64,000 nucleotides of DNA. Origin: Rufibacter psychrotolerans (GTDB taxonomy: Bacteria; Bacteroidota; Bacteroidia; Cytophagales; Hymenobacteraceae). Position 1 is the stretch's first letter. Every line of letters begins with the position of its first letter. Shown here piece after piece: positions 36,051 to 44,394 of the stretch. The translations under genes were made by a program, and so were the position numbers. Below the pieces are notes generated by a model. That model saw only the letters and a program-made list of their open reading frames with translations, was not told where the DNA came from and did no database searches. Where the stretch lies: contig NZ_JAFFJV010000014.1 in NCBI RefSeq assembly GCF_016924645.1, positions 1-64,000 on the forward strand, in the 5' to 3' direction.

Positions 36051-36587
36051 ATGATCCTCACCGACCTACAGATATTGGAAGAGATTGAGAAAGGCACCAT
36101 CTTGATTGAGCCTTTTGACCGCGCTTTTCTGGGCACCAACTCCTATGACGTACACCTGGGCAAATACCTGGCCTCTTACAAAGACGAGGTGCTGGATGCC
36201 CGCCAACACAACCAGATAGACGTTTTTGAGATACCTGAGGAAGGCTACGTGCTGGAGCCGGGCAAGCTGTACCTGGGCGTGACCGAGGAGTACACTGAGA
36301 CCCACGCCCATGTGCCGTTCCTGGAAGGCAAATCCAGCGTGGGTCGCCTGGGCATTGACATCCACGCCACCGCGGGCAAAGGCGACGTAGGCTTCTGCAA
36401 CCACTGGACCCTGGAGATCTCGGTAAGCCAGAAGGTGCGCGTGTACCACAACATGCCCATTGGCCAGCTCATTTACTTTGAGGTGAAAGGCGGTATTGAG
36501 AACTACTACAACCAAAAAAGCAGCGCCAAATACAACCAGCGGTCCGTGCTTCCGGTGGAGTCTATGATGTGGAAGAACAAGTTCTAA
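36051..36587 (+). CDS. dcd: dCTP deaminase
   Basis: A 178-residue trimeric nucleotide deaminase converting dCTP to dUTP for thymidylate synthesis. MILTDLQILEEIEKGTILIEPFD and SYDVHLGKYL at the N-terminus, the active-site block FLEGKSSVGRLGIDIHATAGKGDVGFCNHWTLEI with the catalytic Glu, and the PIGQLIYFEV strand match Dcd. The Ala in the HATAG motif favours a Dcd rather than a dUTPase assignment. The ATG at 36051 fits the family; ten in-frame upstream codons are ignored. It is monocistronic. Confidence 0.95.
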   Translation: MILTDLQILEEIEKGTILIEPFDRAFLGTNSYDVHLGKYLASYKDEVLDARQHNQIDVFEIPEEGYVLEPGKLYLGVTEEYTETHAHVPFLEGKSSVGRLGIDIHATAGKGDVGFCNHWTLEISVSQKVRVYHNMPIGQLIYFEVKGGIENYYNQKSSAKYNQRSVLPVESMMWKNKF

Positions 36588-36813
36588 GGGGTTCATGCTC
36601 AGCGCAGATCAGACTACCCAAACATCCTTTTGGAGTTATCTTAGAACGCCTTTGTAGTACAAAAAGAAGTTTAGGGAAGGCGTTTCAAAAGCGGTAAAGA
36701 GGGAAACAAACCACCCCAAATCACGTTCTTTTTTAAGCAAAGTCAACTATTTTGCTTTGGGTTTTGTTACGGAATAGATGGCACGGGAATTGCAATTTAA
36801 AACTCAAAACTCT

Positions 36814-37299
36814 ATGACTATGAAAAGATTCGTGTATACGTTGGCCCTGGTTCTGTTCGCTAGCCTTGCTTCTTTTGCCCAGAACGGCGGCAGTGCAGAA
36901 CAACGCGCCAAGAACCTGTCTGATAAGATGATCCGTGATTTGCAGCTGAACAACTACCAGTCCCGCAAGCTCAGAGAGATCAACCTGAAGAACGCCCAGA
37001 AGATGGTGGATTTTGAGACCAAGTACGCCAACAATCCGGCGGAATTGGAGAAATGTATTACCGGCGTTTGTAAAGAGCGGGACAGAGAACTGGAAGCCCT
37101 GTTGAGCACTGCCCAGTACTCACAGTACTACAGCGCACGCAAAGCCCTCAACAGCTATGACCGGGACTACGCCCTTAAACTGCAGAAAGACAATGCCCGG
37201 GTAGCCAAAACGCTGGTAGCCCAGGACAAAGCAGACGCCAAGCGTACCTTCCCTGCCACTGCCCCGGCCATCATCAAGGAGGCACCTGCCAAGAACTAA
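36814..37299 (+). CDS. Hypothetical exported protein, Spy/DUF-like helical
   Basis: A 161-residue protein (ATG at 36814 or 36820) with a signal peptide ending LASFAQN. The mature part is predicted all-helical and charged (EQRAKNLSDKMIRDLQLNNYQ, SRKLREINLKNAQKMVDFE, KERDRELEALLSTAQYSQYY). This pattern of a basic helix, then a repeat with ELEALLSTAQYSQY, is common in Bacteroidota periplasmic proteins related to the LTXXQ/Spy fold (the LSxAQ segment corresponds to LTPEQ). A chaperone-like or envelope stress role is possible but unproven. Confidence 0.72.
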   Translation: MTMKRFVYTLALVLFASLASFAQNGGSAEQRAKNLSDKMIRDLQLNNYQSRKLREINLKNAQKMVDFETKYANNPAELEKCITGVCKERDRELEALLSTAQYSQYYSARKALNSYDRDYALKLQKDNARVAKTLVAQDKADAKRTFPATAPAIIKEAPAKN

Positions 37300-37316
37300 T
37301 CACACTTGCCTATAAC

Positions 37317-37347
37317 AAAAAAGCCGCTCTTTGGGAGCGGCTTTTTT
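37317..37347. terminator. Bidirectional terminator between convergent genes
   Basis: AAAAAAGCCGCTC and GAGCGGCTTTTTT arms with a five-base loop; it serves both the Spy-like gene and gldC, which converge here. Confidence 0.9.
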
Positions 37348-37364
37348 GTTATAGGGGAAACCCA

Positions 37365-37718
37365 TTACTGCGGGTTCTGGGCGGCATTGCGCTTCTGCTG
37401 GTCTTCTACGTGCTTCATCAGTTCCTGGCAAAGCGCGCGCATTTTCTCAGCCATCAGTTTGTCGCTGGTGGCGGTCTCCAGGCTCTGGGCCATGGCCCCC
37501 AGGGTATCAATGTAGAAGTACTTCATCTCATCCACGGGCATGTCTTTGGTCCAAAGGTCAATCTTCATGGTTCCGGTGTCGTTGCGGTCCCAGAGCGAGA
37601 TGTTGATGGCTTTGGCGAAGTGGATGTCGTCTCCGGCATCGGTGGCGCGCCAGCTAATGGCTTCGGGTACGCGCTGGTCATCCAGGGCAATGCTGAAGTG
37701 TATCTCTGATTTTTTCAT
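37365..37718 (-). CDS. gldC: Gliding motility protein GldC
   Basis: A 117-residue cytoplasmic protein. MKKSEIHFSIALDDQRVPEAI, ISWRATDAG, AKAINISLWDRNDTGTMKIDLWTKDMPVDEMKYFYIDTLGAMA follow GldC of flavobacteria closely. GldC supports gliding in Flavobacterium, but its biochemical role is unknown, and many non-gliding Bacteroidota keep it. The start at 37718 is chosen; an ATG three codons upstream (37727) is equally possible. The longer frame is rejected because the promoter lies at 37761-37768. The type IX secretion plug gene at the window end is another part of the same machinery class. Confidence 0.88.
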   Translation of the reverse strand: MKKSEIHFSIALDDQRVPEAISWRATDAGDDIHFAKAINISLWDRNDTGTMKIDLWTKDMPVDEMKYFYIDTLGAMAQSLETATSDKLMAEKMRALCQELMKHVEDQQKRNAAQNPQ

Positions 37719-37760
37719 CTGTTTCATGGCTTTCACGCCGTGGCTTGTGGGTTCAAAACA

Positions 37761-37768
37761 CAAAGGTA
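37761..37768 (-). promoter_or_regulatory. Bacteroidota -7 element TACCTTTG
   Basis: Read on the minus strand, about 40 bases upstream of the gldC start. It excludes the longer reading frame. Confidence 0.6.
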
Positions 37769-37856
37769 AAACGTTTTTTGCAGTTCGCCACCTGTTGGGC
37801 CCGCACTCTCCCCCATTTGCCGGTAGGCAACGGGAAACCAACCTGCCCCAAAAACC

Positions 37857-37892
37857 GAAAAGCCTGCCAGCAAAATGCTGTGCAGGCTTTTC
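37857..37892 (-). terminator. dnaN terminator
   Basis: GAAAAGCCTGC and GCAGGCTTTTC arms with a 14-base loop, followed on the minus strand by GGTTTTTGG. Confidence 0.8.
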
Positions 37893-37912
37893 TATTTGAC
37901 ACTAGTAATTCC

Positions 37913-39037
37913 TTATACGTAGTTGTTCAGCATCACAGGCATCACCAGCATGAGAATATTTTCATCTTCGTCATTGGTGGTGGGCATTAACAGACCCGCC
38001 CGGTTAGGGGTAGAAAGCTCCAGGGAAATCTCCTCAGAGTCAATGTTGCTCAGCATCTCCGTGAGGAACTTGGCGTTGAAGCCAATCTCCATGTCCTCTC
38101 CGTCATACTGGCAGGTCAGGCGCTCGCTGGCCTCGTTGGAGAAATCCAGGTCCTCGGCAGAGATCTGCAGTTCGCTGCCGGTAATGCGCAGGCGCACCTG
38201 GTGCGTGGTTTTGTTGGAGTAGATGGAGATACGCTTCACCGAGCTCAGGAAGTCATAACGGTCAATGGTGAGTTTGTTGGGGTTCTGCACCGGAATCACG
38301 TTCTCGTAATCTGGGTAGCGCTCGTCAATGAGGCGGCAGATCATCCTGATGTTGTCAAAGCTGAAGAACGCGTTAGAGGTGTTAAACTCCACGCGTACCG
38401 CCGTGGCCTCGTTGGGCAGGGTAGACTTGAGCAGGTTGAACGCCTTCTTTGGGATGATGATGGAGGCGGTATTGTCGCTGCTCACATCCTGGCGACGGTA
38501 GCGCAGCAGGCGGTGTCCGTCGGTGGCCACAAACGTGATGTTGCCGCTGTTCAGCTGCACAAAGATACCCGTCATGGCCGGACGCAGCTCATCATTGCTC
38601 ACCGCGAAGATGGTTTTGTTGATGGCGCGGCTCAGCACGTTGGAAGGAATCTCAATGGCGTTGCCCCCGCGCACCACCGGTACCTTGGGGAAATCGGTGG
38701 CGTTCTCGCCAGACAGTTTGTAACGGCCGTTAGACGAGCTGATCTCAATGGTGTAGGTTTCCTCGTCAATGGTGAAGGTCACCGGCTGGTCGGGCAGGTT
38801 CTTCAGCGTATCAATCAAGATACGGGCTGGAGCGGCAATGCGCCCGTTCTCGCGGGCCTCTACGTGTATCTCCGTGATCATAGAGGTCTCCAGATCACTG
38901 GCCGTGATGGTCAAGACGCCGTCGTTGATCTCAAACAAGAAGTTCTCCAAGATCGGCACCACCGGGTTGTTGGCCACTACCCCGTTGATGCTGGTAAGCT
39001 GCTTCAGCAGCGCCGTAGAAGATACAATGAATTTCAT
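37913..39037 (-). CDS. dnaN: DNA polymerase III beta subunit (sliding clamp)
   Basis: A 374-residue clamp, with the expected three pseudo-repeated domains. The N-terminus MKFIVSSTALLKQLTSINGVV, the SDLETSM motif, NGRYKLSGENATDFPKVP, VSNDELRPAMTGIFVQ, FVATDGHRLLRYR and the C-terminal MLVMPVMLNNYV are typical of Bacteroidota DnaN. It tethers DNA polymerase III to DNA. It is not next to dnaA or recF here, as usual in this phylum, and forms its own transcript. Confidence 0.97.
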   Translation of the reverse strand: MKFIVSSTALLKQLTSINGVVANNPVVPILENFLFEINDGVLTITASDLETSMITEIHVEARENGRIAAPARILIDTLKNLPDQPVTFTIDEETYTIEISSSNGRYKLSGENATDFPKVPVVRGGNAIEIPSNVLSRAINKTIFAVSNDELRPAMTGIFVQLNSGNITFVATDGHRLLRYRRQDVSSDNTASIIIPKKAFNLLKSTLPNEATAVRVEFNTSNAFFSFDNIRMICRLIDERYPDYENVIPVQNPNKLTIDRYDFLSSVKRISIYSNKTTHQVRLRITGSELQISAEDLDFSNEASERLTCQYDGEDMEIGFNAKFLTEMLSNIDSEEISLELSTPNRAGLLMPTTNDEDENILMLVMPVMLNNYV

Positions 39038-39073
39038 CCGCTATAGTAGGTTTGGATAAGGTCGTTTATCGGG

Positions 39074-39081
39074 CAAAGTTA
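39074..39081 (-). promoter_or_regulatory. Candidate dnaN -7 element TAACTTTG
   Basis: An exact TAnnTTTG match on the minus strand, 36 bases upstream of the dnaN ATG. Confidence 0.55.
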
Positions 39082-39140
39082 ACCAAAAAAGCGTTTTTTC
39101 CTATTGATGCAGGCGGTTTTTGTTTCTTTGCTCCCCGCCT

Positions 39141-39175
39141 GTTTTTCGCCTGTTTTCGGCTAAATAAGTTAAAAT
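39141..39175. repeat. Dispersed palindrome copy, degenerate right arm
   Basis: GTTTTTCGCCTGTTTTCGG and TAAATAAGTTAAAATC. The remaining gap up to 39490 holds CTGGCGCCAG (39232-39241), a short palindrome followed by GCGTTTTCCTGTAC, which resembles sequence at 53094-53108. No gene is visible in 39038-39552. Confidence 0.5.
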
Positions 39176-39491
39176 CAGGGCCGCAGCTTTTTAGACTTTG
39201 CTTAGAGGTTGGGCAAGGTTGCTCAACGGCTGGCGCCAGCGTTTTCCTGTACGGCCTTGCAGTATTCCCTCTACGTTATTAGTCCTGATTCAGCAGAACT
39301 AACTCTGGCAGCGTTTCGCAAACGGAGGTTGGCCCTGGTGTTTCAGCGTTATCTGCTTTTTCCAGAAACTGCAAAAACGGGATTGATCTCCCCCAATCTT
39401 CTGGAGCAGGGAAACTGCTAACAATGCAATTTTCCTTTCGGCCCCGGCCGAAGAAGAGAAATCCGTCCTGAACGGAAGTAAGGCTTGGCAC

Positions 39492-39530
39492 AAAAAAAGC
39501 CCGTTCCCCCTGGATGGGACGAAACGGGCT
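39492..39530 (-). terminator. Rho-independent terminator of lipoprotein gene
   Basis: AGCCCGTT and AACGGGCT arms; the minus strand then reads TTTTTTTG. It is 22 bases after the stop at 39553. Confidence 0.85.
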
Positions 39531-39552
39531 CTGGATACAAGTAAGGGCTTGC

Positions 39553-40320
39553 TTATTTTTTAGGGGCTTTCTTCTGCTTCCATGCTTTGAAATGCCCTGC
39601 ACCTTTGGTCTTGGCGGTCTCGTTACTTCCTTCCTCAATGCCAGTGTCTGGGATGTGGTAAATGGTGTTGGGTTCGGCCACGGTGATGAAAGGCTGCTGG
39701 TTGAAAATAGTGCAAATCCTGAGCACGTCGCCGGTAGAGTTTTTATCGGCGCGCAGCACATGGATGTCCTCAGTGAAGGAGAAGACCAGCTTGGTCTTGG
39801 TTTGGGCCATGAGTTGTTCCAGTTGGGCAAAGGTTCCGCTGCCCTCGGTAGAAACCATGAACTCATTGGACAAGCCTACCCAGGGTTCTGTGGGGTCTGC
39901 CGAGGCAGATTCAAAGAACGGATAGGCGAACTGCACGGCCGGCTCCCGCTCCAGCTTCTCTAACAGCTTCTCCACCTCTTCACAGGTAGAGCCCGGGTAC
40001 AGGGCCACTCGGGTAATAAGGCCAGAATCCATGTAGACGTCCCCGTCTATGCTATGGAACTGGGGAAAACGGGCCAAGATGCGGTGCCGGTCCTCTGCTG
40101 ACAAACCCTCGGCAAACCCCACCAGAATCTTCTCCCCTCTCACAGCCCCAAATTGCACGGTACCGTAGACTTTGTTGAAGTAGGAGTAATTGCGGCAGTC
40201 TGCTACCCGGGCGTCTGACATGGAGGTCACTTCCCGGCTGGGCCTGGCCTCTTGCGTTTCACAAGAAAAAAGGAAAACAGAAAAAGCGGAAAGATAGAGA
40301 AATGGTAAGATCTGTTTCAT
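39553..40320 (-). CDS. Hypothetical lipoprotein
   Basis: A 255-residue protein with signal MKQILPFLYLSAFSVFLFSC, lipobox Cys20. The body has a repeated strand-helix layout (ILVGFAEGLSAEDRHRILARF, YPGSTCEEVEKLLEKLEREPAVQFAYPFF, then KLVFSFTEDIHVLRADKNST) reminiscent of inhibitor-I9 / subtilisin-propeptide-like alpha-beta folds, since the SAEDRHRIL...VQFAYPF pattern appears in such domains. The C-terminus is basic (HFKAWKQKKAPKK). No catalytic residues are apparent. A protease-propeptide-like role is only a hint. Confidence 0.7.
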   Translation of the reverse strand: MKQILPFLYLSAFSVFLFSCETQEARPSREVTSMSDARVADCRNYSYFNKVYGTVQFGAVRGEKILVGFAEGLSAEDRHRILARFPQFHSIDGDVYMDSGLITRVALYPGSTCEEVEKLLEKLEREPAVQFAYPFFESASADPTEPWVGLSNEFMVSTEGSGTFAQLEQLMAQTKTKLVFSFTEDIHVLRADKNSTGDVLRICTIFNQQPFITVAEPNTIYHIPDTGIEEGSNETAKTKGAGHFKAWKQKKAPKK

Positions 40321-40515
40321 AGCAACTAAGAATCATTAACAGGATGCTACTACTAATACGTCATTACCAGAAAAAAGAAATAAAAATATGACTAATTCTA
40401 CCGCTAACTTTTGCAACAAACACGCTTGCAACATTTTACCAGCTTCCAGCCTTATAGTAGAAATAGTTAACACGTGCCGCGAGTAGGACTTAAAGGGACT
40501 ACGCTTGCCCGCAAA

Positions 40516-40569
40516 GTTCACTGCCTTTTGGGCCTGTTTTCCGGAAAACAGGCCCAAAAGGCAGTGAAC
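40516..40569. repeat. Perfect 54-bp palindrome, best copy of the family
   Basis: Both 27-base arms match with no loop; the core left arm is TTTTGGGCCTGTTTTCC, flanked by GTTCACTGCC and GGCAGTGAAC. It lies in the 40321-40725 gap between the lipoprotein promoter region and the amidohydrolase stop. The rest of that gap shows nothing recognisable. Confidence 0.95.
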
Positions 40570-40725
40570 AACAAACCAAGCAATGGCAGTAGCTTATGGG
40601 ATCATGAATCGTACCCAGGGCACGCCGCTTCCCTCCCGTTAAGTATGGCCAGCTTAAATTGTGTCTTCCCTCTTCAGGATGGATTGTTAACGGCCAGTTC
40701 TCTATTTTTCCCAGTCCCTGGCCGC

Positions 40726-42273
40726 TTAGAATTTCCTCAGCACTTTCCCGTTCTTCTGCACCAAGCGGCCGTTCTCTACGCTCACCTTCCCGTTGACCAA
40801 CACGGTCTCAAAGCCGGTGGCCAGCTGAAACGGATTTTCATACGTGGTGGTCTCGTGCACCTGGGCAGGGTCAAACACCAGCAGATCGGCTTTCTTGCCC
40901 ACGGCGATCTCTCCGCGGTCTGCAAGGCCCATGGTGCGGGCAGAAAGGGAGGTCATCTTCCGGATGGCTTCCTCCAGGGAGAGCTGTTTGGTCCTGACCA
41001 CGTACGCTTCCAGGATGCGGGCGAAAGAGCCGTAGCCCCGGGGGTGCCGCATGTCTGGGCCGCCGTCTGAGCAGATCATCACCGTGGGGTCTACGATAAA
41101 GCGGGCCTGCAGTGCCTCGTCCATCACAAAATAAGCCGCGGAGGCCCCTCCCGGCCCGATGTCTTCCAGCAGCACCTCCTCAAAGGGCTTCTGCTTTTCC
41201 TGGGCCAGTTGCGCCAGGGTTTTGCCGGCAAAGGGAGCGGTGCCCAGCAGAGTGGCCTGCGGCCCGTTGCGCTTGTTCACCCTGTTGCGGAGGTACTCCA
41301 ACAGTTCCTGGCGGCGGGTGGCCACTACCTGCTCGTAAGAATGAGGCGGCAGCGCCCACTCCGGGAACAGGATACTGATGCCGGTGAAGCTGGCAGTGTA
41401 AGGATACACATCGGCGGTGACCCGGATGCCCCGCTGGCGGGCCTGCTCCAACTGGTCCAGGATCTGCTCGGCGCGAGCCTTGCCCTTCCCAAACACCACC
41501 TTGAGGTGAGACACGTGCACGGGGCAGTGCTTCCCCTGCAGCAACAGCTCGTTCAAGGAGGCTTCAATGGCCTGGTCGTCTTCGTTGCGCACGTGGCTGG
41601 TGATTAACTTGCCCTTAGCTCCCACCTCTTTGGCCAGGTACTCTAATTCATACGGGGGCGCGTAGAACCCGGGCAGGTACTCCAACCCGGTAGACAGGCC
41701 CAGACAGCCCAGGTCCAGCTTCTCCCGCAGCAGCTGGCCCATTTTCTCTAGTTGGGCCTGGGTGGGCAAAGAGTCATAGTTGAGGCCCGCCTCCTGGCGC
41801 AGGGTGCCGTGGCCCACAAACAGGGCAATGTTCACCTCACTGCCGGCCTGGTCTACCCGTTGCATCCAGCTTTGCAGGTTCTGGGGGTGCGCTCCGTCGT
41901 TGCCCAGCGTGACGGTGGTGGCGCCCTGGGCCAGGAAGTTCAGGAAACCTCTTTCGCCCAGTGGGTCGCCGTGCGCGTGGGTATCAATGAAGCCGGGCGA
42001 AACCACCTTGCCCCGGGCGTCAATGGTTTTCTGTACCTGCACCAGGCGGGGGTCTACCTCGCCCACAAAGGCAATGGTATCGTGCCGGATGAGCACATCG
42101 GCGGCGAAGGCTTTCTGACCGGTGCCGTCAATGACCTGTCCGTCCAGGAGCAACACGTCAAAGGTGTTTTGGGGCTGTTTTGCCAGAAACCGCCCAAAAT
42201 CGCGGGTGGCCTTGGGGGCGCAGCCGGTAACCAGTGAAAAGAGGGCAAGGGCAAGGGTGGGCAGCGGGCGCAT
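40726..42273 (-). CDS. N-acyl-D-amino-acid deacylase family amidohydrolase lipoprotein
   Basis: A 515-residue exported metal-dependent amidohydrolase. MRPLPTLALALFSLVTGC is a signal with lipobox Cys18. The domain begins FDVLLLDGQVIDGTGQKAFAADV, with the metal motif PGFIDTHAHGD, later TLGNDGAHP, LSTGLEYLPGFYA, SHVRNEDD, VHVSHLKV, RVTADVYPYTAS and the catalytic Asp region ICSDGGPDMRHPRGYGSFARIL. These match D-aminoacylases and related dipeptidases, so it may trim N-acyl-D-amino acids or peptidoglycan-derived compounds. The ATG at 42273 is chosen because it begins the lipoprotein signal. The linker ATRDFGRFLAKQPQNTF is encoded by a copy of the dispersed palindrome. Confidence 0.87.
   Translation of the reverse strand: MRPLPTLALALFSLVTGCAPKATRDFGRFLAKQPQNTFDVLLLDGQVIDGTGQKAFAADVLIRHDTIAFVGEVDPRLVQVQKTIDARGKVVSPGFIDTHAHGDPLGERGFLNFLAQGATTVTLGNDGAHPQNLQSWMQRVDQAGSEVNIALFVGHGTLRQEAGLNYDSLPTQAQLEKMGQLLREKLDLGCLGLSTGLEYLPGFYAPPYELEYLAKEVGAKGKLITSHVRNEDDQAIEASLNELLLQGKHCPVHVSHLKVVFGKGKARAEQILDQLEQARQRGIRVTADVYPYTASFTGISILFPEWALPPHSYEQVVATRRQELLEYLRNRVNKRNGPQATLLGTAPFAGKTLAQLAQEKQKPFEEVLLEDIGPGGASAAYFVMDEALQARFIVDPTVMICSDGGPDMRHPRGYGSFARILEAYVVRTKQLSLEEAIRKMTSLSARTMGLADRGEIAVGKKADLLVFDPAQVHETTTYENPFQLATGFETVLVNGKVSVENGRLVQKNGKVLRKF
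42166..42201. repeat. Dispersed palindrome, coding copy in amidohydrolase
   Basis: GTTTTGGGGCTGTTTTGCC and AGAAACCGCCCAAAATC. It is translated on the minus strand as DFGRFLAKQPQN, exactly between the lipidated cysteine and the first domain strand. Confidence 0.75.
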
Positions 42274-42370
42274 AACGATGGGGTTGGGGCAAGAGATGGG
42301 CTGTAAATTACAAATTGCCCCGGCTCCCGCCAAGCCTCCCTGCCGCTACTTTTCCATAGAGTGGCCGCTT

Positions 42371-42406
42371 GATTTTAGGGAGTTTCGGGCAAAGCAACCG
42401 TAAAAC
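42371..42406. repeat. Dispersed palindrome copy, degenerate
   Basis: GATTTTAGGGAGTTTCGGG and CAAAGCAACCGTAAAAC, in the divergent region between the amidohydrolase and the gene at 42484. Confidence 0.5.
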
Positions 42407-42456
42407 GAGGCCCCCGAGATTGGGGCAAGAGGGTGCCAGGGATCACGGAATCGGTT

Positions 42457-42464
42457 TATCTTTG
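42457..42464 (+). promoter_or_regulatory. Bacteroidota -7 element TATCTTTG
   Basis: 20 bases upstream of the ATG at 42484; it rules out the longer in-frame start at 42433. Confidence 0.6.
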
Positions 42465-42483
42465 GGTTTGTAAAATTCGAAGT

Positions 42484-43134
42484 ATGAAAAAAACGTTACT
42501 CCTTCTCACCCTGGCTGCGTTTGGGTTGGCGCCCACGCTTCAGGCCCAGGACATGCGCGCCGTGAACGCGGCCCTGAGCCGACACAACCTGCACGACCTA
42601 CAGATGCGCCAGATGCAGCAGATGACCTACCTGAGCATGTCCAGAAGCAGCGGCGCCCTGTACAATCCCAAGGCGGTGTACATGGTGCTGCTGCAGGACA
42701 GCACGGTCAAAGAAGTCAAATCCAAAATGCTGTTTGACGAGCGCAAGCGCTCTTACCTGGAACTGGAAGACAAAACCCTGAAGAAAACCGACCCCAGGCG
42801 CGTGCAACGCATTTACCCCACCGATACCCGCTCCATCTACAAGATTGACATGAACGGCAACCCCTCGCCCCTGGGCCAACCCGCCGATAGTTGCTGGCTG
42901 TTCAAAGTGGTGCACGGCAAGGTAAACGGCTACAGTTTCCTGCCCGCTACGGCTAACCTGCACTCGGGCTATCTCAAGTTTGTGCAGAAAGGCGACGGCG
43001 CCCTGGAGAAGGTGGACAAAGAGGTAATCAAATCCATGCTGAGCGACAACCACAAGGCCGTGATGCTGGTGTATGACGATAAATTCTACGATGCGCTGGT
43101 GGAGTACAACAAGGTGAAGCCCGCCAAAAAGTAA
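42484..43134 (+). CDS. Hypothetical exported protein
   Basis: A 216-residue protein with signal peptide MKKTLLLLTLAAFGLAPTLQAQ. The mature part has a helix-rich start (RAVNAALSRHNLHDLQMRQMQQM), then strands (LYNPKAVYMVLLQDSTVKEVKSKMLFD, RSYLELEDKTL, ARRVQRIYPTD-like RVQRIYPTDTRSIYKID), a cysteine-containing DSCWLFKVVHGKVNGYSFLP, and a C-terminal helix with a basic tail. No catalytic motif is seen and I do not recognise the family. The start was chosen from the signal peptide and the promoter. Confidence 0.72.
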   Translation: MKKTLLLLTLAAFGLAPTLQAQDMRAVNAALSRHNLHDLQMRQMQQMTYLSMSRSSGALYNPKAVYMVLLQDSTVKEVKSKMLFDERKRSYLELEDKTLKKTDPRRVQRIYPTDTRSIYKIDMNGNPSPLGQPADSCWLFKVVHGKVNGYSFLPATANLHSGYLKFVQKGDGALEKVDKEVIKSMLSDNHKAVMLVYDDKFYDALVEYNKVKPAKK

Positions 43135-43164
43135 ACGGCTGCTCCCCTTGCCGAGGTTATAAAC

Positions 43165-43200
43165 GTTTAGGGCCTGTTTTTGAAGAAACAGGCCCTAACT
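43165..43200. repeat. Dispersed palindrome copy with 13-bp perfect arms
   Basis: TTAGGGCCTGTTT and AAACAGGCCCTAA around TTGAAG; it lies between convergent genes and ends three bases before the menE stop codon. It could also end transcription in both directions. Confidence 0.85.
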
Positions 43201-43202
43201 GT

Positions 43203-44333
43203 TTACAGCAGGCTCATTCCCGCGCGCCGGTTGATCTTGCCGGTGGCGGTTTCAGGAAGGCGGGGCAAGTACCCGAACCGCTTGGGGATTTCGTATTTAG
43301 CGAGCGTTTCGCTCAATTTTCCTTTCAGGTTGGTTTCCTCCAGATCGGTGAGGGGGCTGCCTTCCAGCACGGCGATGAGGCGTTCGCCCAGGGACTCGTC
43401 GGGCAGTGCGGCGGCAAAGTAGCGGCGTGTGATGCCCAGGGCCGCCAGCGCCTCGCCCAAGGCCGTCTCTACCTTCTCCAGCTGCACCTTCACTCCTCCC
43501 GAGTTGATGGTGTTGTCGGCCCGGCCCAGCCAGCGGAAGGAGTTATTGCCCAGCAGTTCCACCAGGTCGTTGGTGACCAGCGTTTCGCCGCCCGTCACGT
43601 CCGCGGCAATGGTGAGGCAGCCCCGCTCGTCTTGGCCCAGGGTCACCTCGGGCGGCGCGGTATAGTACTCTTGTTTCTCGGCTCCGTTGAGGCGGCGCAC
43701 CGCCACGTGCGAAATAGTCTCGGTCATGCCGTAGCTCTGGTACACGGGCACCTCCAGCTCCTGCACGGCTTCTTCCAGGCCCTTGCTCACCGCGGCCCCG
43801 CCCAGCAGAATGGCTTTCATGCGGTTCAGCTTGCCCTTTTTCTCCGGTGTCTGCTCCAGAATGGTCTGTAGTTGCAGGGGCACCATGGCAATGAAATCAA
43901 ACTCGGCGTCTGGGTCTACGCTGGCCAGCGGATTGCCGATGGGCTCCACTATGGTCAGGTGCAGGTTACCCACCAGGCCGCGCACCAGCATCATCAGGCC
44001 GGCAATGTACTCGGTGTTCATGCACACCAGCACGCGGTCTTCGGGTTGCAGGTTGAAAAGGCGCAGGGTGCGTCTGGCGCTGGCCTCCATCCTTTCCCTG
44101 GACAGTTCTATGAGCTTGGGGGTGCCGGTACTGCCCGAGGTCTGCACCGGAAACTCCTGCACGCCCTGTAACCAGTTTTTGCAGAACTCTAGCGTTTTGG
44201 CCTCATACCCGTCAATGGGAATGCTTTCCCGGAAGGAGTAATGCTGGATTTCATCTAGGAAGAACTTTTTACCGTTCAGGAGCAGGTGGTCGGGCATGGG
44301 ATTGGGTAGCACGTAGTGCGTATCAGGTATCAC
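43203..44333 (-). CDS. menE: o-Succinylbenzoate-CoA ligase
   Basis: A 376-residue adenylate-forming enzyme, compact like Bacteroidota MenE. The AMP-binding P-loop is VQTSGSTGTPK, followed by ILLGGAAVSKG, QSYGMTETISHVAVR, FRWLGRADNTINSGGVKVQLEKVE and the C-terminal lysine in ATGKINRRAG. It activates o-succinylbenzoate for MenB. The gene lies 180 bases downstream of menB on the same strand, though a terminator-like hairpin intervenes. An ATG 12 codons inside (44297) is an alternative start. Confidence 0.88.
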   Translation of the reverse strand: MIPDTHYVLPNPMPDHLLLNGKKFFLDEIQHYSFRESIPIDGYEAKTLEFCKNWLQGVQEFPVQTSGSTGTPKLIELSRERMEASARRTLRLFNLQPEDRVLVCMNTEYIAGLMMLVRGLVGNLHLTIVEPIGNPLASVDPDAEFDFIAMVPLQLQTILEQTPEKKGKLNRMKAILLGGAAVSKGLEEAVQELEVPVYQSYGMTETISHVAVRRLNGAEKQEYYTAPPEVTLGQDERGCLTIAADVTGGETLVTNDLVELLGNNSFRWLGRADNTINSGGVKVQLEKVETALGEALAALGITRRYFAAALPDESLGERLIAVLEGSPLTDLEETNLKGKLSETLAKYEIPKRFGYLPRLPETATGKINRRAGMSLL

Positions 44334-44394
44334 GATAAAACAAAGTAAGATACAATCTTCTTACCAATGCCTTCTCTTTACTATAGAGGGCCCT

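Noticed and set aside
40336-41070. Overlapping frames on both strands sharing LGLFSGKQAQKAVN
   Set aside because: The identical peptides on both strands are a consequence of the perfect palindrome; neither frame has other support.
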